From: Bacteroidota bacterium
GTDB lineage: Bacteria > Bacteroidota > Bacteroidia > Chitinophagales > Chitinophagaceae
Direction: 5' to 3'
Length of the DNA: 9,127 bases
Assembly: GCA_023386395.1 (NCBI GenBank)
Contig: JAEWJV010000367.1
Location: 1 to 9,127, forward strand
Position numbers and translations under genes: made by a program. The notes beneath the pieces were generated by a model. It was not told the DNA's origin. It did no database searches and saw only the letters and a program-made list of their open reading frames with translations. Positions 1 through 6,371 of this stretch are shown piece after piece (position 1 is the first letter of the stretch; every line of letters begins with the position of its first letter).

Positions 1-1047
1 GCCCATACGGCAATGATGAGAGAAGAAATTGTCGTAAAAAGAAACTGGCTCACCGAACAGCAATTTCTTGACCTGATGGGCGCCACTAATTTAATACCGG
101 GGCCAAACAGCACGGAATTAGCCATTCATTTAGGAAAGGAAAAAGGAGGCTGGAAAGGAATGTTGATGGCAGGAAGTTGTTTTATCCTGCCATCCGTTTT
201 TATCACAGGTATTTTTGCCTGGTTGTATAAACTATACGGGCAACTCCCACAGGTGGAACCTTTTGTTTATGGAATTAAGCCGGCCATAATCGCCATAATT
301 CTTGCAGCCATTTATCCATTGGGAAAGCAATCTCTAAAATCAACCGAATTAGCCATTACCGGGATTTTAGTTTTGGCTTTGTCCTTTTTTGTTTTCAATG
401 AAATCTTATTGATGTTTGGCGCAGGATTTCTCTTTACATTTTACACTTCTGTCAAACAAAAGAAAACCTTGAACGGACTGTTTCCTCTTCCGCTTTTACA
501 GGCACCTGTCACATCAATTATAGCTGCTACAAATCTTAACTTATTTTGGAGCTTTTTGAAAATCGGAGCAACACTTTACGGGAGTGGCTATGTTTTATTT
601 GCTTTTTTAGATACCGGGCTTGTTTCAAAAGGACTTTTAACCCGTCAGCAACTTATTGATGCTATTGCAGTCGGGCAATTTACACCGGGGCCTGTTACCT
701 CTTCCGTTACTTTTATTGGCTATCAAATCAATGGTATTATGGGAGCCATTGTTTCAACTTTTGCCGTGTTTCTTCCCTCTTTTGTTTTTGTAGCGCTTCT
801 AAATCCCTTTGTAAAACTAATGCGTAACTCAAAACTGTTTTCCTCATTTTTAGATGCGGTGAACATTGCTTCTGTCGCACTTATCCTTTCTGTTTGCCTC
901 GTAATGGGAAGGGAAGCCATTACCGGCTGGCGAACAATTGTCATAGCTGTTACAAGCATTATTCTGACATTTGGTTACAGGAAAATAAATACCGTATTTA
1001 TAGTTTTGGGTGGCTCTTTGCTCGGCGACCTACTGACATTAATTTGA
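1..1047 (+). CDS. chrA: Chromate transporter ChrA, 5' end cut by window edge
   Basis: Inner-membrane chromate ion transporter of the CHR family, which exports chromate and confers resistance. The frame is open from base 1, and the residues before the first visible Met (AHTAMMREE) already match the family, which normally has a glycine-rich stretch just upstream. The ATG at 13 is therefore internal, and perhaps 20-40 N-terminal residues lie outside the window. The 348 visible residues contain both CHR halves. The first carries NLIPGPNSTE near residues 30-39 and the second carries QFTPGPVTS near residues 225-235, each followed by several hydrophobic helices. This is the usual two-domain long form. 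The last 45 codons are repeated at 4641-4777. No chromate-sensing regulator is visible beside it. Family assignment is firm; transport of chromate rather than another anion is inferred from the family. Confidence 0.93.
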   Translation, partial: AHTAMMREEIVVKRNWLTEQQFLDLMGATNLIPGPNSTELAIHLGKEKGGWKGMLMAGSCFILPSVFITGIFAWLYKLYGQLPQVEPFVYGIKPAIIAIILAAIYPLGKQSLKSTELAITGILVLALSFFVFNEILLMFGAGFLFTFYTSVKQKKTLNGLFPLPLLQAPVTSIIAATNLNLFWSFLKIGATLYGSGYVLFAFLDTGLVSKGLLTRQQLIDAIAVGQFTPGPVTSSVTFIGYQINGIMGAIVSTFAVFLPSFVFVALLNPFVKLMRNSKLFSSFLDAVNIASVALILSVCLVMGREAITGWRTIVIAVTSIILTFGYRKINTVFIVLGGSLLGDLLTLI

Positions 1048-1085
1048 TAAAATAGAAATAAAAGAAATGGCGAATGCATATAAAC
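911..1085 (+). repeat. Direct repeat, copy 1: chrA 3' end plus downstream DNA
   Basis: This is the chrA-embedded copy of a segment found again at 4641-4812. Bases 911-1064 align without gaps to 4641-4794 with 7 mismatches by hand count. After that, an indel separates similar sequences ending in GAATGCATA...AAAC. The repeat therefore covers the last 45 codons, the TGA stop and about 38 bases beyond it. The two copies lie about 3.7 kb apart in the same orientation and bracket the araC, serine hydrolase and DUF922 genes. Confidence 0.95.
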
Positions 1086-1088
1086 AAA

Positions 1089-1117
1089 TTTGTAAAAGAA
1101 CAGCATGGATACATTTG
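1089..1117 (+). promoter_or_regulatory. Candidate Bacteroidota-type promoter for the AraC-type gene
   Basis: TTTG at 1089-1092 and TACATTTG at 1110-1117 match the Bacteroidota -33 (TTTG) and -7 (TAnnTTTG) elements with 17 bases between them, at the short end of the known range. Transcription would start near 1124 and leave a leader of about 120 bases before the AraC-type start codon. No hairpin strong enough to call a riboswitch was seen in that leader. The match to the consensus is direct; promoter activity is inferred. Confidence 0.5.
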
Positions 1118-1243
1118 TAATTATCTTCAACGTTCAGTTTTTCAGTCAGGTGTTTTCAACCGGGCTTACCAAACGCTATTGACGTGCCTGCATACATACT
1201 GAATTCACTTTGTGTGATATTTTTAAAAGATATTTTATACTAA

Positions 1244-2053
1244 ATGAAGCTATTGCATACAGGCCAGTTTTATGGACAGACAAATAATACGATGCTCCTT
1301 AGTGGCCTTACACTGACAGACACGGAATACACACAAGACAAAGTAGACTGGCATTATCATGAGAATGCCTACTTTACCTTTATTCTGCAGGGAAATGTAA
1401 TTGAAGGCAATAAAAAAGAAGTATATAACTGCTCGGCGGGCGATTTATTGTTTCACTATTGGCAGGAACCGCACTACAATATTAAACCTAAGGGATTCAC
1501 CAGGGGCTTTCATATTGAACTTGGAAAAAGATGGCTTCAACATATAAACCTGCACCTGGAACATTTAGCCGGAAGCACGAATATCAAAAACCCCGGCTCA
1601 AAGCTGTTATTATACAAGATCTTTAAAGAAACAAAAATAAATGATGAAACATCTGCATTATCTATTGAAAGCTTATTGTTGCAGTTATTGGAACAAACCA
1701 TGCAGGATACCCGCGTTTCAATATATAAAAAACCGGTCTGGGTTACCAGGATAAGAGAAGTTTTAAATGATACATTTTGTGAAAAGCTTACCCTTACCCA
1801 CCTGTCCAATATCCTGGATATTCACCCCACCCATCTTTCAAGAGATTTTCCAAAATATTTTCACTGCACATTGGGCGATTATATCAGGAAATTGAAAATT
1901 CAACAATCACTGGTACTGCTGCCCGTAAAAAATAAGTCATTAGCCGCTATAGCTTTTGAGTGTGGCTTTGCAGACCAAAGCCATTTTATCCGGTGTTTTA
2001 AGAATATCGTTGGCGTTACACCTTTCACCTACAGAAGTTTAATACTTGGTTAA
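1244..2053 (+). CDS. AraC-family transcriptional regulator
   Basis: DNA-binding regulator of 269 residues, a usual length for the family. The N-terminal third (about 15-95) looks like a cupin-type sensing domain, with HYHENAYFTFILQG at 37-50 followed by a glycine/aspartate turn (AGDLLF). The C-terminal 90 residues form the double helix-turn-helix of AraC/XylS proteins. The first helix-turn-helix is around LTLTHLSNILDIHPTHLSR (182-200). The second is around the family signature GFADQSHFIRCFKNIVG (241-257), ending in TPFTYR. The ATG at 1244 has no Shine-Dalgarno sequence, as expected in this phylum. The serine hydrolase gene starts 79 bases downstream on the same strand and is the most likely target or operon partner, but that is inference. 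The ligand cannot be told from sequence. Confidence 0.93.
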   Translation: MKLLHTGQFYGQTNNTMLLSGLTLTDTEYTQDKVDWHYHENAYFTFILQGNVIEGNKKEVYNCSAGDLLFHYWQEPHYNIKPKGFTRGFHIELGKRWLQHINLHLEHLAGSTNIKNPGSKLLLYKIFKETKINDETSALSIESLLLQLLEQTMQDTRVSIYKKPVWVTRIREVLNDTFCEKLTLTHLSNILDIHPTHLSRDFPKYFHCTLGDYIRKLKIQQSLVLLPVKNKSLAAIAFECGFADQSHFIRCFKNIVGVTPFTYRSLILG

Positions 2054-2100
2054 ATACCGGCCACGCTACTTCCGTTCTATTTCTACAGCATATACCGCTT

Positions 2101-2108
2101 TAATTTTG
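2101..2108 (+). promoter_or_regulatory. Candidate -7 element upstream of the serine hydrolase gene
   Basis: TAATTTTG fits the Bacteroidota -7 consensus TAnnTTTG and would place a transcription start near 2114, about 19 bases before the ATG at 2133. No good TTTG -33 box lies 17-23 bases upstream. The promoter may therefore be weak or need an activator, for which the adjacent AraC-type protein is an obvious candidate. Read-through from the regulator gene is the alternative. Confidence 0.35.
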
Positions 2109-2132
2109 AGCGCCATCAGATAAGGGTTCAAT

Positions 2133-3788
2133 ATGAAATATCTACTTATAGCAGGCTATTTGGCCGTTATTCATACCGTATGCATATATGCACAAACGAA
2201 AGACATTGTAAAAACAGAAGGCATCACTTCGGAGTTACAGCGCAATAATATTGGTAAAATATATTTTACTGCAAATGGCATTGCGCTGCCCGACTTGAAA
2301 ACTTCGGATTTTTTAACCGATTATAAGCTAACCAATAAAAGCAATCTTTTTTTTATTGCTTTCATGGGCAATTCAATAACCAACTACCTGCATCAATTAC
2401 AACCCGGGTTAACGGCTGATTCTCTTGTTAAAACGGGCAATTATCAATTTACCCTTTTTGTAGATGATAAATTAATCTACCGGAGCAATTTATACCCGGG
2501 GGCTCCTTATGCAAAAATTCAGCATAGTGCAACGGTTATAAACAAACCGCTTATTAACAATGAAAACAGCTATGGGCTTTGGAGTGAATCGTTCTGGAAC
2601 AGGTTTATGTATTTTGGTGGCGATGCTGCTTTAACGGAAGGCAGGCATTTATTGCGGATGGAAATAAAACCTTATGTGGATGCAGGAGAAGTTAAAGTGG
2701 GCGATTTAATTGCTGCCGGTAATTTAAACCTCATGGTGGAGCGAAAACCCGTTATTGATAATGCAAATATCAACCTCAACCCTGTAGCACCCTATAACGG
2801 TTTTGTGGTATCCAAAGAAAGTTTTGATACCAGTAAAATCAAAGAACTAAAAGGCAATATAGAAGAAGGCGTGTTTAAAAAGATAAGCAGTATCGTCGTT
2901 ATTAAAAAGGGTAAATTATTGATGGAGGAATATTTTAATGGTGAAACCCGTAATACCTTGCACGATCCCCGCTCGGTGGGAAAGTCATTCGCTTCAACCA
3001 TTACAGGCATAGCCATTCATGAAAATTATTTACACTCTGAAAACCAACAGCTGAAAGCGTTCTACAACTTACATGCTTTTAAAAATTATTCCCCATGGAA
3101 AGAAAAGGTAACACTCAAAAATTTGCTTACCATGAGTGCTGTTTTTAACGGTGATGATGAAGATGGCAATTCCCCCGGCAATGAGGAAAATATGTATCCA
3201 ACAGACGACTGGGTGAAATTTACACTGGACCTGCCGATTAAGAAAGATACTGTTAACAGCAACTGGCATTATTTTACAGCAGGCGTGGTAGTTTTAGGAG
3301 ACATCTTAAACAAAACCGTTCCCGGCGGGCTTGAGCAATATGCCAGCGAAAAGCTATTTAAGCCATTAGGCATATCAAACTACAAGTGGCAATATACACC
3401 ACAGCATGTGCCTAACACAGCGGGAGGTATCCAGATGAATGCACTGGACTTTGCAAAATATGGGCAGGTATATAAAAATGGCGGCGTATGGAACGGTAAG
3501 CAAGTAATACCAAAAGAATGGGTGAGAAAGACCTTCACCAAACAAAAGCAGATAGCAGGCAGAAACAATGAGTTTTACGGTTATTTGTTTTGGAATAAAA
3601 CATTCCGGGCAAACAATAAAAGTTATGAAGCATACTATTGTGCAGGTAATGGAGGAAATTATATTATTATTTTTAAAGACCAACCCCTGGTAATTGTGAT
3701 AACGGCAACAGCCTACGGCCAGTCTTACGCCCACACACAGGTAAACAAGATGCTTTCAGATTATATTTTACCGGCATTATTCAAATAA
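2133..3788 (+). CDS. Secreted serine hydrolase, class C beta-lactamase fold
   Basis: Exported protein of 551 residues. A signal peptide (about 1-21, ending CIYAQ) is followed by an unassigned region of about 200 residues rich in beta-type sequence. The catalytic domain of the beta-lactamase class C / penicillin-binding family (PF00144) then runs from about 240 to 548. The SxxK motif is S281-V-G-K284 inside RSVGKSF, giving the nucleophile and its lysine. The second motif, usually YSN, reads Y380-F-T in WHYFTAGV. The third reads AGNGGNYI (504-511), in the place of the family's HGG-type motif. TAGGIQMNALDFAKYGQVY (429-447) is a typical family segment. These proteins are mostly esterases, peptidases or amide hydrolases rather than true lactamases, and I cannot name the substrate. 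The gene follows the AraC-type regulator by 79 bases. Confidence 0.88.
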   Translation: MKYLLIAGYLAVIHTVCIYAQTKDIVKTEGITSELQRNNIGKIYFTANGIALPDLKTSDFLTDYKLTNKSNLFFIAFMGNSITNYLHQLQPGLTADSLVKTGNYQFTLFVDDKLIYRSNLYPGAPYAKIQHSATVINKPLINNENSYGLWSESFWNRFMYFGGDAALTEGRHLLRMEIKPYVDAGEVKVGDLIAAGNLNLMVERKPVIDNANINLNPVAPYNGFVVSKESFDTSKIKELKGNIEEGVFKKISSIVVIKKGKLLMEEYFNGETRNTLHDPRSVGKSFASTITGIAIHENYLHSENQQLKAFYNLHAFKNYSPWKEKVTLKNLLTMSAVFNGDDEDGNSPGNEENMYPTDDWVKFTLDLPIKKDTVNSNWHYFTAGVVVLGDILNKTVPGGLEQYASEKLFKPLGISNYKWQYTPQHVPNTAGGIQMNALDFAKYGQVYKNGGVWNGKQVIPKEWVRKTFTKQKQIAGRNNEFYGYLFWNKTFRANNKSYEAYYCAGNGGNYIIIFKDQPLVIVITATAYGQSYAHTQVNKMLSDYILPALFK

Positions 3789-3884
3789 TCTCAGCTATAT
3801 TGTTTTCATAAAACATTACACAAGGAGGCTTGCCGCAAACCTTTATGCAGCATCCCGGAAACAACAACGAAAACATTTTTAACC

Positions 3885-4508
3885 ATGCATCAATGCTTAA
3901 GGCCGTTTCATCTTACGCTGCTTTGCCTGTGCGTTTTTTGTAAACTAAACGCCCGGGCGCAAAATGCCGGTGACACATTGTATTGGTCTCAAAATCATCG
4001 CCTGGTCTTTGAGGATTTTAAAGGAAAGCCAACTAAAAGTGATACTACTTTATATGAAGCAACCCCGAACATGCTGACACATAAACTTGGTGCTATTGTT
4101 AAAAGCATTGACGTTCATTTTTTAGCAGAGCATAATAAAACAACATTTACAATCAGGGCTGGAATGAAACGAAGTTTATCCTGGATTAAAGATGATGGCG
4201 ACACAACAGAGCTCAAACATGAACAAGGGCATTTTGATATTTGTGAAATATATGCACGCATCCTGCGGCGCGATATTGAAAACGCAAAATCGCTTTCAGA
4301 TGCAAAAGCAATTTATGAAAAGACATCAGCCGATGAAGAAGCAGAGCAGGATAATTATGACAAAGACAATACATACCAGGTGGGTGGAATAACCAACGAA
4401 TGGCAGGAAAAAATTTCCAACCGTTTAAAAGCACTTGAAGCATATAAAAACCCGGTAATAACGTTGTCTATTTCCCTACCGGCTGGTGTCCCCACCAACC
4501 GGAATTAA
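3885..4508 (+). CDS. Secreted DUF922 protein, putative zinc protease, C-terminus altered by a repeat
   Basis: Exported 207-residue protein with a signal peptide (about 1-26, ending NARAQ). The body matches the DUF922 family (PF06037), predicted to be zinc-dependent peptidases. It has a WSQNHRLVFEDFKGKP segment near the start and LKHEQGHFDICEIYARILRR at 110-129. That segment holds the HExxH motif H112-E-Q-G-H116 and a nearby E121 that might be a further ligand. Family members I recall have a histidine-glycine further on; here the equivalent stretch reads NTYQVGGITNEWQ, so a ligand may be missing. The last ten or so residues (LPAGVPTNRN) and the TAA stop are encoded by palindromic repeat copy A, so the original C-terminus was probably near AYKNP. 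A purine-rich AAGGAGG at 3822-3828 is too far upstream to act as its ribosome site. Activity is unproven. Confidence 0.82.
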   Translation: MHQCLRPFHLTLLCLCVFCKLNARAQNAGDTLYWSQNHRLVFEDFKGKPTKSDTTLYEATPNMLTHKLGAIVKSIDVHFLAEHNKTTFTIRAGMKRSLSWIKDDGDTTELKHEQGHFDICEIYARILRRDIENAKSLSDAKAIYEKTSADEEAEQDNYDKDNTYQVGGITNEWQEKISNRLKALEAYKNPVITLSISLPAGVPTNRN

Positions 4509-4509
4509 T
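4472..4509 (+). repeat. Palindromic repeat element, copy A
   Basis: Arms CCGGCTGGTG (4479-4488) and CACCAACCGG (4493-4502) enclose the loop TCCC, with one C-A mismatch. Flanks TTCCCTA and AATTAAT are shared with the copies at 8091-8126 and 8247-8283. There is no T-run after the hairpin, so it is not a classic intrinsic terminator. It overlaps the 3' end of the DUF922 gene and supplies that gene's stop codon. It also contains the ten-base string TACCGGCTGG found in chrA at 921-930. Confidence 0.9.
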
Positions 4510-4533
4510 CTCTATAGTGTGTGAATAAATTCT

Positions 4534-4676
4534 CTACTGGTCGGTGTCCTGAGGCTGACCGATAGTGGGAAGCCGTTACCGGCTGGCGAACAATTGTCAT
4601 AGCCCCCCTACCGATTGGTGTCTCGAGGCTGACCGATAGTGGGAAGCCATTACCGGCTGGCGAACAATTGTCATAG
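4534..4676 (+). repeat. 74-bp tandem repeat: diverged palindrome plus chrA fragment, two units
   Basis: Units begin at 4534 and 4608 with a period of 74 bases. Each starts with a diverged relative of the palindromic element (4534-4566 and 4608-4640). Arms CTACTGGTCGG / CTGACCGATAG in the first unit pair imperfectly around a ten-base centre. Each is followed exactly at GGGAAGCC by sequence from chrA position 911. Unit 1 carries only 37 bases of chrA (4567-4603, one mismatch) before a run of C. Unit 2 runs on into the long chrA 3'-end copy. The first 37 chrA bases are therefore present three times in the window. Confidence 0.9.
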
Positions 4677-4777
4677 CTGTTACAAGCATTATTCTGACAT
4701 TTGGTTATAGGAAAATAAATACCGTGTTCATAGTTTTGGGTGGCTCTTTGTTAGGGTACCTACTGACATTAATTTGA
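4641..4777 (+). pseudogene. Truncated second copy of the chrA 3' end
   Basis: This fragment reads as the last 45 codons of chrA, including the TGA stop, with no start or upstream portion, so it cannot make a transporter. The repeat continues past the stop to about 4812 and matches DNA downstream of the intact gene. Six codons differ from the intact copy. Five changes are silent (Tyr, Val, Phe, Leu, Gly) and one is Asp to Tyr in the segment LLGDLL / LLGYLL. A decaying recent duplicate should collect changes without regard to codon position. The bias suggests this is the tail of a different chrA allele that was under selection before it was cut off. It directly abuts the diverged palindrome at 4608-4640. 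Confidence 0.85.
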
Positions 4778-4904
4778 TAAAATAGAAATAAAAGGGTGAA
4801 TGCATAATAAACGAACTGACAAGAAAGCGGGTGAAATGCTACTATTCAACATTTGTGCTTATTGTTCTTCTGCCCTACCAATAGCCAACCGTTATCCCAG
4901 GCTT

Positions 4905-5507
4905 ATGAAACAGTTCCTGGTAATCATAACCATTTTTTTTACGTCCTGCACAGGCGCCTTTAACGACAGGCAAAAGGTGGACAAAAACTTAATTAGCTAT
5001 GTTGAAATCCGCAAACAGTTTGACACTGTTGCATTGCGGCTAACAAATGACCAGACCTCAGACTTTATTGACAGTTGGAATAATTCAAGCGCCAAAGGGC
5101 CGCATAAGTTTTTACCAGCGTATTTTTTAACGATTCAGTTTAAAGGGGACAGTGCACTTTCTTACAGAACAAATGGCGGCTTGATAAAACAAAAAAGTGA
5201 TTGGGCTTACGCTGTTGGCGATAAGGATTATTTTAAAAACATTTGGTTTAAGCAAGCCGGTTTAACCGGCGATTATTTTGAATACTTTCCAACGTATAAT
5301 AACAATGGCAATGGAAAATTTTCAACTGACCTAAATCCGCTTACGGAAAAGCAACGCAACGCAATCAAACAAGTTTTAACTTACTACGATTATAAATGGA
5401 AAGACATAAGAGGGCAGATATTTTATAAAGGCAAAATTAACGAGGAGCTGCTTTGGAATTATACCACAAAAGCAAACGATAGCACCTGGCTGTCAACTCA
5501 CAGGTGA
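4905..5507 (+). CDS. Putative lipoprotein of unknown function
   Basis: I do not recognise the family. The frame is open from 4800, but that upstream part overlaps the chrA repeat and looks non-coding. The ATG at 4905 begins a textbook lipoprotein signal: MKQ, a hydrophobic run (FLVIITIFF), then lipobox F12-T-S-C15. From there the protein has 200 residues. After lipidation at C15 it would be anchored in the inner or outer membrane facing the periplasm. The mature part is mixed and soluble-looking, rich in aromatic and lysine residues (for example DYFKNIWFKQAGLTGDYFEYF), with no internal membrane helix and no catalytic motif I can name. The final residues (TKANDSTWLSTHR) look unstructured. It has no close operon partner: the next gene starts about 230 bases on. 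Confidence 0.72.
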   Translation: MKQFLVIITIFFTSCTGAFNDRQKVDKNLISYVEIRKQFDTVALRLTNDQTSDFIDSWNNSSAKGPHKFLPAYFLTIQFKGDSALSYRTNGGLIKQKSDWAYAVGDKDYFKNIWFKQAGLTGDYFEYFPTYNNNGNGKFSTDLNPLTEKQRNAIKQVLTYYDYKWKDIRGQIFYKGKINEELLWNYTTKANDSTWLSTHR

Positions 5508-5692
5508 GGCTATGGTGAGGATATCAACCGACTGGAACAGTAAGGGTTTGGCTTTCAATAGCCTTCATCTGACAATTTTCGTATGTTTTTCAAATTAGTA
5601 TGAGTATTAGGACCAATCGCTATTGCCATGCTTTAACGTTGTGTGCAATAATTCACAGCGATACAAATCACCTTCTTTGATGACCTCAATCA

Positions 5693-5723
5693 TTGTTTTA
5701 ATAAAATAAAGAAAAGAATTTTG
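5693..5723 (+). promoter_or_regulatory. Weak candidate promoter for the membrane protein gene
   Basis: TTG at 5693-5695 and GAATTTTG at 5716-5723 resemble the Bacteroidota -33 and -7 boxes with 20 bases between them. The first base of the -7 box does not match (G instead of T). A start near 5730 would leave a leader of about ten bases before the ATG at 5739. The rest of the 231-base gap after the lipoprotein gene shows no gene and only a weak hairpin (GGCT / AGCC near 5560-5575). Confidence 0.25.
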
Positions 5724-5738
5724 AGAAAATCAAATGTT

Positions 5739-6221
5739 ATGGACCAGACACACATACACTTATTGATAACCCATCTTCCGATTTTCGGTTCAATATTGGG
5801 CGCACTTGTGTTAGGCTATGGGCTATGGACAAAAAGTAACCATACAAAGATAGCTGCTTACATTCTTTTCATTATCTCTTCAATTGGTGCTGGCATTGGA
5901 TATTCAACCGGTGAAGCAGCCGAAGAAACCGTTGAGAATATTGCAGGAGTCTCAAAAAATTTAGTTGAGCAACACGAAGATTTTGCGGTCATAGCATTAA
6001 TATCATTGATTGTACTTGGTGTTACTTCTATTGTTGGACTTTTTCTTACTTCAAGAAAATCTAAATTTACAAGACCCATTGCTGTAGTTGTTTTATTTGT
6101 TTCACTGATTAGCTTCGTATTAGTTACAAGAACGGGTTATTTAGGCGGCCAAATACGGCATACAGAAGTAAGTTCTAACCCAATATCACCAAACCAGGGT
6201 GGCGAAACCGGGGAGCATTGA
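5739..6221 (+). CDS. Four-helix membrane protein, DUF2231-like
   Basis: Small inner-membrane protein. A TTG at 5721 opens the frame earlier, but the ATG at 5739 gives the family-like beginning MDQTHIHLLITHLPIFG, so I start there (160 residues). Four hydrophobic segments are visible at about 8-30, 37-57, 81-104 and 111-130. A short acidic loop (TGEAAEETVENIAGVSKNLVEQHEDF) separates helices 2 and 3. Histidines at 5, 7 and 12 and the motif GYLGGQIRHTE (133-143) are features I associate with DUF2231-type proteins. Some authors suspect haem or metal binding in such proteins, but nothing here proves it. The C-terminal tail (about 145-160) is polar and Gly/Asn/Pro-rich. No functional partner is evident nearby. 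Confidence 0.75.
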   Translation: MDQTHIHLLITHLPIFGSILGALVLGYGLWTKSNHTKIAAYILFIISSIGAGIGYSTGEAAEETVENIAGVSKNLVEQHEDFAVIALISLIVLGVTSIVGLFLTSRKSKFTRPIAVVVLFVSLISFVLVTRTGYLGGQIRHTEVSSNPISPNQGGETGEH

Positions 6222-6322
6222 TTGAAGCATCAGGGTAAGCGTATAAAAAGAAATGCGGGGAAACTTTCTGACATGATGGATGAAAGAATGGTGGTAAATC
6301 AAAATAAAACATCACCTGCATT

Positions 6323-6338
6323 TTTGCCAAATGACAAA
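6323..6338 (+). promoter_or_regulatory. Predicted Crp/Fnr operator, site 1 (upstream of the regulator gene)
   Basis: TTTGCCA-AA-TGACAAA is a 7-2-7 inverted repeat with one arm mismatch. The same 16 bases with one change (TGGCAAA in the right arm) recur at 6950-6965 before the reductase gene, and both are followed by TG. If transcription starts at about 6372, the centre of the site lies near -41.5, the classic position for class II activation by Crp/Fnr proteins. Binding by the adjacent regulator is inferred. Confidence 0.65.
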
Positions 6339-6359
6339 TGCTCAACAAACAGCAACTTC

Positions 6360-6367
6360 TAACTTTG
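6360..6367 (+). promoter_or_regulatory. Candidate -7 element of the Crp/Fnr-type gene
   Basis: TAACTTTG is an exact match to TAnnTTTG and ends four bases before the ATG at 6372, so the transcript may be leaderless or nearly so. No TTTG -33 box is present 17-23 bases upstream; that place is occupied by the right edge of the palindrome. This would fit a promoter that depends on an activator. The reductase promoter has a similar AACTTT at 6987-6992, in almost the same place relative to its palindrome. Confidence 0.45.
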
Positions 6368-6371
6368 CTGA

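Noticed and set aside
3822..3828. AAGGAGG as a ribosome binding site
   Set aside because: It lies over 55 bases before the DUF922 start. The nearer ATG at 3845 opens a short frame without recognisable content.
4800..4904. Upstream in-frame extension of the lipoprotein gene
   Set aside because: It overlaps the chrA repeat and would bury the lipoprotein signal 35 residues inside the protein; the ATG at 4905 fits far better.
5256..5270. Perfect palindrome GCCGGTT-T-AACCGGC inside the lipoprotein gene
   Set aside because: It lies in coding sequence (Ala-Gly-Leu-Thr-Gly), differs from the repeat family and has no second copy in the window.
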